Source: Rhodanobacter sp. Soil772 (GTDB taxonomy: Bacteria > Pseudomonadota > Gammaproteobacteria > Xanthomonadales > Rhodanobacteraceae). Taken from it: a stretch of DNA of 64,000 nucleotides. Where the stretch lies: NCBI RefSeq assembly GCF_001428385.1, contig NZ_LMSK01000001.1:559355-623354 (forward strand). The letters are read 5' to 3'. A model generated the notes under the pieces. That model was not told where the DNA came from and did not search any database. It saw only the letters and a list, made by a program, of their open reading frames with translations. This document shows, one piece after another, positions 50,033 through 56,901 of the stretch. The position numbers and the translations under genes are program-made. Each line of letters begins with the position of its first letter. The stretch's first letter is position 1.

Positions 50033-51388
50033 ATGTCCTATCATGGCCCGATGCCACGCCTGAATTCCCCCGCCAGCCCAGGCCTGTTCGCCGAACCCGA
50101 CGCGCTCAAGCCGCTTGCCGAGCGCATGCGCCCGCGCAGCCTCGATGAAATCGTCGGCCAGCAGCGGCTGGTCGGTCCGGACAAGGCGCTGCGCCGCGCG
50201 CTGGAGGCTGGCAAGATCCATTCGATGGTGCTGTGGGGACCGCCCGGCTGCGGCAAGACCACGCTGGCGCTGCTGGTGGCGCGTTACGCCGACGCGGATT
50301 TCCGCGCGATCTCGGCCGTGCTGTCCGGCCTGCCGGACGTGCGCAAGGCGCTGGCCGAGGCCGAGGTGAACTTCGCGCAGGGCCGGCGCACCGTGCTGTT
50401 CGTCGACGAGGTGCACCGCTTCAACAAGACCCAGCAGGATGCCTTCCTGCCGCACATCGAGCGCGGCGTGATCATCTTCATCGGCGCCACCACCGAGAAC
50501 CCCTCGTTCGAGCTGAACTCCGCGCTGCTGTCGCGCTGCCGCGTGCACGTGCTGGAACCGGTTTCCATCGACGACATCATTGCCGCGCTGAAGCGTGCGC
50601 TGGCCGACAGTGAACGCGGTCTGGGCGAATTGCAGTTGCAGGTCTCCGACGAATCGCTGGACTCGATCGCCCAGGCCGCCGATGGTGACGTGCGCCGCGG
50701 GCTGACCTTGCTGGAAATCGCCGCCGAGCTGGCCGACGACGGGCGTATCGACGAAACCACGTTGACCCAGGTGCTGGCCGACCGCACGCGCCGCTTCGAC
50801 AAGCAGGGCGAGCAGTTCTACGACCAGATCTCGGCGCTGCACAAATCCGTGCGCTCGTCCGACCCCGACGCCGCGGTGTACTGGCTGTGCCGCATGCTCG
50901 ACGGCGGCGTCGACCCGCTGTACCTGGCCCGGCGCATGACCCGCATGGCGGTGGAAGACGTCGGCCTGGCCGAGCCGCGTGCCTGGCGCATGGCGCTGGA
51001 CGCGTGGGATACCTACGAGCGCCTGGGCAGCCCCGAAGGCGAACTGGGCCTGGCCCAGCTGGCGATCTGGCTGGCCATCTCGCCCAAGAGCAACGCCGCC
51101 TACATGGCCTACAACAAGGCCCGCGACGCGGTGCGCAACGGCGGCACGCTGGAAGTGCCGATGCACCTGCGCAACGCGCCGACGAAATTGATGAAAGGCC
51201 TCGGCTACGGCAAGGGCTACCAGTACGACCACGACGCCGAAGGCGGCATCGCGCTGGACCAGCAATGCCTGCCCGACGAACTGGCCGGCAGCGTGTTCTA
51301 CGAGCCGGTCGAGCGCGGCCTGGAACTGCAACTGCGCGAAAAACTGCTGGCCCTGCGCGCTGCCCGCGCCAAGGCCCGCGGCGAGTAA
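50033..51388 (+). CDS. rarA: Replication-associated recombination protein RarA (MgsA)
   Basis: This is a 451-residue AAA+ ATPase related to clamp-loader subunits. The head PLAERMRPRSLDEIVGQQRL is conserved; Walker A is GPPGCGKTT from about residue 69; Walker B is VLFVDEVHRFNK; sensor 1 is FIGATTENPSFELNSALLSR; and the C-terminal part has the family tetramerisation region ending YQYDHDAEGGIALDQQCLPD. It acts at stalled replication forks. The start is not certain: ATG at 50033 or ATG at 50051 (MPRLNSPASP). The frame extends further upstream without similarity. Confidence 0.95.
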   Translation: MSYHGPMPRLNSPASPGLFAEPDALKPLAERMRPRSLDEIVGQQRLVGPDKALRRALEAGKIHSMVLWGPPGCGKTTLALLVARYADADFRAISAVLSGLPDVRKALAEAEVNFAQGRRTVLFVDEVHRFNKTQQDAFLPHIERGVIIFIGATTENPSFELNSALLSRCRVHVLEPVSIDDIIAALKRALADSERGLGELQLQVSDESLDSIAQAADGDVRRGLTLLEIAAELADDGRIDETTLTQVLADRTRRFDKQGEQFYDQISALHKSVRSSDPDAAVYWLCRMLDGGVDPLYLARRMTRMAVEDVGLAEPRAWRMALDAWDTYERLGSPEGELGLAQLAIWLAISPKSNAAYMAYNKARDAVRNGGTLEVPMHLRNAPTKLMKGLGYGKGYQYDHDAEGGIALDQQCLPDELAGSVFYEPVERGLELQLREKLLALRAARAKARGE

Positions 51389-51466
51389 CGCCGACTGCTG
51401 CGCGCGCCCTTGCCGCCGCCCCGGTGCCCGACATAGATTCGCCGCATCAACCGGGGAGGGTGAATC

Positions 51467-52045
51467 ATGCGCGTACTTGTGGCAGGTCTGATCGGCGGCA
51501 TCGTGATGTTCGTGTGGGGCGTGGCGGCGCACATGGCGCTGGGGCTGGGCGATACGGGCATCCATCTGCCGGCCAACGAAAACGTCGTGTTGAGCAGCTT
51601 GCATGAAGGACTCGGCAACCAGCCCGGCATCTACATCCTGCCATCGCTGGATCCGAAAAAGATGGGCGACGAGGCGGTGCTCAAGGCGTACTCGGAAAAG
51701 GCGGCGACGTCGCCGTATGCCTTCGTGGTCTACCTGCCGCAAGGCGAGGACATGATGCAGATGGGGCCGCAGATCGGCCGGCAGTGGGCGTCTGACACGC
51801 TCGCCGCGCTGGCACTGGCCTTCATGCTGGGGCTGGCCGGGCTGGGTTTCCGGCGACGCGTGGCACTGGCCGCGGTGGCGGCGGTATTCACCTGGCTGTG
51901 CACGATGGTGCCGTACTGGAACTGGTATCGCTTCCCGCTCGACTTCACTCTCGCCGCACTGGTCGAGCAACTCGTCGGCTGGCTGCTCGCCGGCGCCGCG
52001 ATGGCCTGGTGGCTGGGCCGCAGCGAACGCAAGCTGGCGCGCTGA
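51467..52045 (+). CDS. Membrane protein of unknown function
   Basis: This is a 192-residue protein with a strong GGGGAGGG before the ATG. Helices: about 2-22 (the first acting as an uncleaved signal), then a hydrophilic about 75-residue loop with PANENVVLSSLHEGLGNQPG, and three further helices at about 108-128, 130-150 and 158-180. The loop would be periplasmic. Proteins of this size and layout occur between rarA and serS in relatives, but no function is known to me, and no catalytic pattern is visible. Confidence 0.75.
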   Translation: MRVLVAGLIGGIVMFVWGVAAHMALGLGDTGIHLPANENVVLSSLHEGLGNQPGIYILPSLDPKKMGDEAVLKAYSEKAATSPYAFVVYLPQGEDMMQMGPQIGRQWASDTLAALALAFMLGLAGLGFRRRVALAAVAAVFTWLCTMVPYWNWYRFPLDFTLAALVEQLVGWLLAGAAMAWWLGRSERKLAR

Positions 52046-52054
52046 GTTGCCTTG

Positions 52055-52097
52055 CTCCCTCCCCTGCGTGCAGCAGGGGAGGGCTGGGGAGGGGTGA
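52055..52097. repeat. G-rich interspersed repeat, copy 3
   Basis: Third copy of the family at 6658 and 10807: GCTCCCTCCCCTGC with its complement GCAGGGGAGGG, then CTGGGGAGGGG. It starts nine bases after the stop of the membrane-protein gene and about 90 bases before serS. The palindrome may help end the upstream transcript, and the right half fits a G-quadruplex pattern. Confidence 0.75.
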
Positions 52098-52153
52098 AGT
52101 CCCCCACGCCAACCAAGACTTGCATTGCGGCCACCACCACCCGACAGCGATAA

Positions 52154-53847
<1,694 letters not shown>

Positions 53848-53893
53848 TAGACTTCCACGCCTGCTGGCAACCCAATTCGCCGGCGATAGTTAT

Positions 53894-54022
53894 GGAGAGA
53901 TGGCCGAGCGGTTTAAGGCAGCAGTCTTGACGCGTAGGCAGGATGCCGAAGCGGACAGCGGCGCAGCCGCTGGCCCCGAAGGGGTGGAGGGCAGGATGCC
54001 CGGAACAAAACTGCCGTAGTGG
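53894..54022 (+). pseudogene. Broken tRNA-Ser copy with an insertion in the anticodon loop
   Basis: Bases 53894-53930 repeat the 5' half of the intact tRNA-Ser(UGA) at 54059-54095 with a single difference, up to the anticodon (GCAGTCTTGA). After 77 foreign bases, 54008-54022 (AAACTGCCGTAGTGG) resume the tRNA exactly from the anticodon loop into the variable arm. After that the copy diverges and lacks the T-arm and acceptor 3' strand. It cannot fold as a tRNA and is taken as a pseudogene. Confidence 0.8.
53931..54007. mobile_element. 77-bp structured small repeat element, copy A
   Basis: This sequence interrupts the tRNA-Ser copy next to its UGA anticodon. It can form several hairpins: AGCGGC-GCA-GCCGCT, CCCC-GAA-GGGG and GGGC-AGGAT-GCCC. 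It shares GGACAGC, GCTGGCCCC, GAAGGGGTG, CAGGATG and CCGGAACAA-like blocks in the same order with 54239-54310, so both belong to one dispersed family. It has no coding capacity, and mobility is inferred from the interruption. Confidence 0.65.
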
Positions 54023-54058
54023 CGCGCAACGCGCGCCTTGCCGCAGACAAAAGCTTAC

Positions 54059-54148
54059 GGAGAGATGGCCGAGTGGTTTAAGGCAGCAGTCTTGAAAACT
54101 GCCGTAGTGGTAACACTACCGTGGGTTCGAATCCCACTCTCTCCGCCA
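54059..54148 (+). tRNA. tRNA-Ser (anticodon UGA)
   Basis: This is a 90-base class II tRNA including the encoded CCA. The acceptor stem GGAGAGA pairs with TCTCTCC; the anticodon arm is GCAGT-CTTGAAA-ACTGC with anticodon TGA; a long variable arm (GTAGTGGTAACACTAC) precedes the T-arm GTGGG-TTCGAAT-CCCAC. It reads UCA/UCG-type serine codons. An interrupted partial copy lies just upstream at 53894-54022, and a strong terminator follows immediately. Confidence 0.97.
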
Positions 54149-54187
54149 GAAACGCAAAACGCCCCCGAGTGGGGCGTTTTGCGTTTC
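54149..54187 (+). terminator. Terminator of tRNA-Ser
   Basis: A perfect 17-bp stem (GAAACGCAAAACGCCCC and its complement) with loop CGAGT starts at the base after the tRNA CCA. The descending arm contains GCGTTTTGCGTTTC, so U-rich sequence lies within the hairpin's 3' side. This is the form often seen behind tRNA genes and could work in both directions. Confidence 0.85.
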
Positions 54188-54224
54188 TAGTGGTGACGAC
54201 GGGGATGAGAACCCACCGGTTCGA

Positions 54225-54310
54225 CAAATTCGTCCGGAACGAATTTGGACAGCCGCAGGCTGGCCCCGTAGCGCGCAGCGCGAAGGGGTGAGGCTCAGGA
54301 TGAGCCGAAC
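54225..54310. mobile_element. Structured small repeat element, copy B
   Basis: It begins with the hairpin AAATTCGT-CCGGA-ACGAATTT (54226-54246) and continues with blocks shared with copy A at 53931-54007 (GGACAGC, GCTGGCCCC, CGAAGGGGTGAGG, CAGGATG, CCGAACAA). It is bordered by GGTTCGA (54218-54224) and AATCCCACT (54311-54319), which together spell the T-arm of tRNA-Ser; the element thus also seems lodged in a tRNA-like sequence. Confidence 0.6.
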
Positions 54311-54529
54311 AATCCCACTGGTCACGCTGCGGCAGTCACTAAGTAAGTGACTCTGACCCGCTTAGTTGGCACACGGCCGTAGCCGCGGCCGCCGGTTCAC
54401 TCGTGGCGCGGTTTCATGCGGCAGCGCCTGCACCAGCCACGCTCGAAGATCGCCACCCAATGGAGCGGTCGCCCGGTTGCGGCCGTCGTTTCATTGAACA
54501 TGTTCGCCTTCTTGCGGTGGCTATCGGTC

Positions 54530-55189
54530 TCATCTTTTAGAGCTGGTCTCGGTGGCCTCGACCGCCTTGAAACTCAGACAATCTTCGTAGAGACGACGGG
54601 CATCCGTCGTCTGCTTCATCAATTCAGCCGATCCAATCATGTGAGCCAGTAGCCGGTAGGTCGTGTGCAGAAGCATGTTCGATTGTTTGACGACCTGCCT
54701 GGCCAATTCAACCGGGTATCCAGCGGCCGAACGCTGCAACGGATGAATGCCGCCGTGAACGAACGAATTCAGAGCAGGTGCCGAAGCTTGATAAAAGCAG
54801 CTCAAAAGCCGTTTAAGTTCATCGGGCACCGAAGACTTCTCTAACGCCCGCAAGATTTCAGCAATGCCAGGCATGTTCTTGGCCGCCTGTTGCGAGGCGG
54901 CGGAGAGTGGGGATGCCAATTTGTCGAGCTGCTCCTCATTCGCAATGAAAAGGAGCCAGACACTGCGTAACAGTGCTTCATATTGAAGCCTCGTGAGTGC
55001 GGTTGCTGAGTTGGGTTTTCCAGCATCGATGGTCAGGCGAATTGCTGCCGCATGTTCCAACGAAACAGCGGCTGTTAACGCGCTCAGCACAGTGCGCCGT
55101 GGTTGGATTTCAAGCCAAGAGCCAGCGCCGTCGATAAGTTCGTCAAGGTGCGCAGCAAACGCTTCGGATCTGATGAGAAGTTCTTCCAC
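54530..55189 (-). CDS. Helical protein of unknown function
   Basis: This is a 219-residue protein started by GTG at 55189, which follows GAGGGG by five bases. It is predicted almost wholly helical and soluble, with conserved-looking segments RTVLSALTAAVSLEHAAAIR, LTRLQYEALLRSVWLLFIAN and APALNSFVHGGIHPLQR. The last, an [NS]xxVHGG-type motif in a helical bundle, occurs in uncharacterised proteins of accessory regions (DUF5677- or DUF6988-like), but I cannot confirm the family. Codon use is clearly less GC-rich than in the neighbouring core genes, and the gene lies in an islet beside tRNA-Ser, so it is probably acquired. A defence or phage-related role is possible but unsupported. Confidence 0.7.
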   Translation of the reverse strand: MEELLIRSEAFAAHLDELIDGAGSWLEIQPRRTVLSALTAAVSLEHAAAIRLTIDAGKPNSATALTRLQYEALLRSVWLLFIANEEQLDKLASPLSAASQQAAKNMPGIAEILRALEKSSVPDELKRLLSCFYQASAPALNSFVHGGIHPLQRSAAGYPVELARQVVKQSNMLLHTTYRLLAHMIGSAELMKQTTDARRLYEDCLSFKAVEATETSSKR

Positions 55190-55269
55190 GCGGTCCCCTC
55201 TACTTGATCGGCAGTCAGCTGAAACGCCTTACAGCCGCAATCCGGGCAGTCTGTTCCAGATGGTGTCAT

Positions 55270-55605
55270 TTTGGTGAAGATTTCGCTGCTTCAAAACGCA
55301 TTGCAACTGGCAACTGCGGATGGTTCATGCCCCCCAGCCAATGTCCCTCGGGGCTTCTGCCGCTGTCCAAGTCCAGGGATGCGTCATCGGTGACGCTAGT
55401 GCGCTCGCCAAGAAAACGCCCCGCGAAGTGCAGGGCGCGTTGTCAATGAGCAAACAGGAGGCAGTTAATGCGCTCACTCTGAGCGCCACTTCATCCATTA
55501 TTTTTACCTGAGAGCAGCGCGACGATGATGACGCGGGTGATCTCGGTGGGTGTTGCGTGGCCAGTCTGCATATTCCCTGCTCCTTCCTGCGGTGGAGCGC
55601 CGAAC
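55270..55605. other. Intergenic stretch without a recognisable gene
   Basis: These 336 bases between the unknown helical-protein gene and the antitoxin contain short open frames on the plus strand (for example to 55511, with AGGAGG before ATG at 55464) but none resembles a protein, and composition is mixed and less GC-rich. It may hold remnants of lost genes of the islet. Confidence 0.5.
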
Positions 55606-56022
55606 CTACGCTCGCGCGCGTGTTCCTTTCAAGCGTCCGGCTCCAGCCGCGGCGCTCTTCGCTTTCTTGGTGGCAGTAACTGCGACTGACGTCTTTGGCT
55701 TCGCTGGCTTCTTGGCTGCTGCCGCGGCCTTCTGCTTGGCTATCGGTTTCACCGCCATCCGAAACCCGAGTGCGCGCACCACTTTCCCCACTGTGGCGTA
55801 TCCGGGTGTTGCGCCTGGCTTCAGCGCCTTGTAGAGGCTCTCGCGGCCGACTCCAGCATCCTTGGCAAGTTGCGACATGCCGCGGGCTTTGGCCACGTGC
55901 CCAAGGGCCCGAAGGAGCTCGTCGTCGTCGCCATCGGCCATCACCTGAGATAGATACTCAGCAATGGCTTCCTCGTTGTCCAGGTAGTCGACAACATCGA
56001 AGGTCGTAAGTTGAAGGGCCAT
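55606..56022 (-). CDS. Antitoxin of the HI1420 type with a basic tail
   Basis: This is a 138-residue protein. Residues 1-90 match the addiction-module antidote family (DVVDYLDNEEAIAEYLSQVM, ELLRALGHVAKARGMSQLAK, and the helix-turn-helix GVGRESLYKALKPGATPGYA). The last about 48 residues form a Lys/Ala/Pro-rich tail (KPIAKQKAAAAAKKPAKPKT) like histone H1 or AlgP tails, not part of the usual about 95-residue antitoxin. It should bind the toxin and repress the operon at the palindromes upstream of it. The ATG at 56022 follows AAAGGAGG, one base after the toxin stop. Confidence 0.9.
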   Translation of the reverse strand: MALQLTTFDVVDYLDNEEAIAEYLSQVMADGDDDELLRALGHVAKARGMSQLAKDAGVGRESLYKALKPGATPGYATVGKVVRALGFRMAVKPIAKQKAAAAAKKPAKPKTSVAVTATKKAKSAAAGAGRLKGTRARA

Positions 56023-56023
56023 G

Positions 56024-56317
56024 TCAGACCTCCTTTGCAAGCTGAGCGGCGTGCTTGATATCGCGCCGCTGGGTTTTCTTGTCGCCGCCGCATAACAGAA
56101 TAACGATGGCGTTGCCCCGCAACGTGAAGTAGGCGCGGTAACCGGGGCCGACGTCGATTCGCATTTCAGAGACGCCCTCGCCAACGGGTTTCACATCACC
56201 CAGATTGCCGGTGGCGGCGCGATCAAGACGACGTGCGATGGCGATGCGCGCTTTCAGGTCGCGCAAGCTCTTGTGCCAGACAGTGAACTCTTCCGAGAGC
56301 TGGACGATGTAGGGCAT
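56024..56317 (-). CDS. RelE/HigB-type toxin of the HI1419 (Gp49-like) family
   Basis: This is a 97-residue protein with the family core RIAIARRLDRAATGNLGDVK, PVGEGVSEMRIDVGPGYRAY and ILLCGGDKKTQRRDIKHA. These toxins are thought to act as ribosome-dependent mRNA interferases when freed from the antitoxin. It precedes the antitoxin, the order typical of HigBA and HI1419/HI1420 pairs. The start at 56317 (MPYIVQLSEEF) fits the family; the longer ORF start at 56353 would place the operator palindrome inside the coding region. Confidence 0.9.
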   Translation of the reverse strand: MPYIVQLSEEFTVWHKSLRDLKARIAIARRLDRAATGNLGDVKPVGEGVSEMRIDVGPGYRAYFTLRGNAIVILLCGGDKKTQRRDIKHAAQLAKEV

Positions 56318-56320
56318 GTC

Positions 56321-56344
56321 ATCAGATTGTATCTGATCGGATAC
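56321..56344. promoter_or_regulatory. Operator palindromes of the toxin-antitoxin operon
   Basis: ATCAGAT-TGT-ATCTGAT (56321-56337) is a perfect inverted repeat. Overlapping it, GTATCTGATCGGATAC (56329-56344) is a second, nearly perfect one. Both lie within 30 bases upstream of the toxin start, where toxin-antitoxin complexes normally bind to repress their own promoter. Confidence 0.7.
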
Positions 56345-56450
56345 AGTTCGCAAGGGCTTCGAATCGCGAAAGCTAACCGGGTCAGCGCCACTTGCCTGGC
56401 TCCAATTCTTCAGATCCGCACTATCGGAGGAATGTCAGCGCCCCCTATCG

Positions 56451-56744
56451 ACGCCGATACCCCAACAATCCCCGCCAACTGAAATCCTCCCGGCGTGGAT
56501 ATCCAGCGACCCGGCGCCGACCAAATTTCACTCGGCGGGGGCATTCGGATACTCGAGGTGGATGTCTGGATACCCCGGCGAGGATATCCGCCACTCGATG
56601 CCGACTGAAATGCCGTCGATGGGGATGTCCCGATACCCGGCGTCGACTGCAATCCGGTCGGCGGGGACATTTCGATACTTGGCGGGGATGCGCGACTACT
56701 CGGCGCCGACTGAAATTCCATCGGCGCCGATACGCCGCCCGGTC
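56451..56744. repeat. Tandem array with a strict 21-bp period
   Basis: Fourteen consecutive 21-base units, without any net shift, begin at 56451, 56472, 56493, 56514 and so on to 56724. Two forms are intermixed: type A starts GCGCCGACTGAAAT and ends TCG; type B starts GCGGGGAT and ends GATACTCG or GATACCCG. Units diverge by several bases. The period is a multiple of three, so several frames stay open and give heptapeptide-like repeats, but no frame has a clear start site. The array lies between the toxin-antitoxin operon and the TonB receptor gene. A further weak unit may begin at 56430. Confidence 0.8.
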
Positions 56745-56901
56745 AAAACGATCGGCGGTGCGGCTGATGGCGTGCCGCAGAGGCCGTCGGTCGCCAGCAA
56801 GGTGATTTCACGCACGCAATTCCAACAAGAGGCTTTTTTGGCGAAAAAGGTCGGAGTAGGTTGCCCGAGGGGGATACAAGGCCAACTAGAGGGGAGAGAA
56901 G

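Noticed and set aside
53931..54007. Possible group I intron in tRNA-Ser
   Set aside because: The insert is only 77 bases, lacks the conserved core pairings, and the downstream tRNA half is missing, so no functional tRNA could be spliced from it.
55084..55269. Small minus-strand frame with CPDCG zinc-ribbon-like start
   Set aside because: It overlaps the better-supported 219-residue gene in another frame, only its first 20 residues are suggestive, and the second half is a shadow.
55320..55511. 63-codon plus-strand frame with an internal AGGAGG-ATG
   Set aside because: No similarity or compositional support, and the Shine-Dalgarno-like string leads to only a short peptide.
56451..56744. CRISPR array
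   Set aside because: The units are contiguous with no unique spacers, units diverge, and no cas genes are present.
56392..56805. Repeat-protein gene encoded by the 21-bp array
   Set aside because: Several frames on both strands are open only because the period is a multiple of three; none has a ribosome site or a signal beyond the array.
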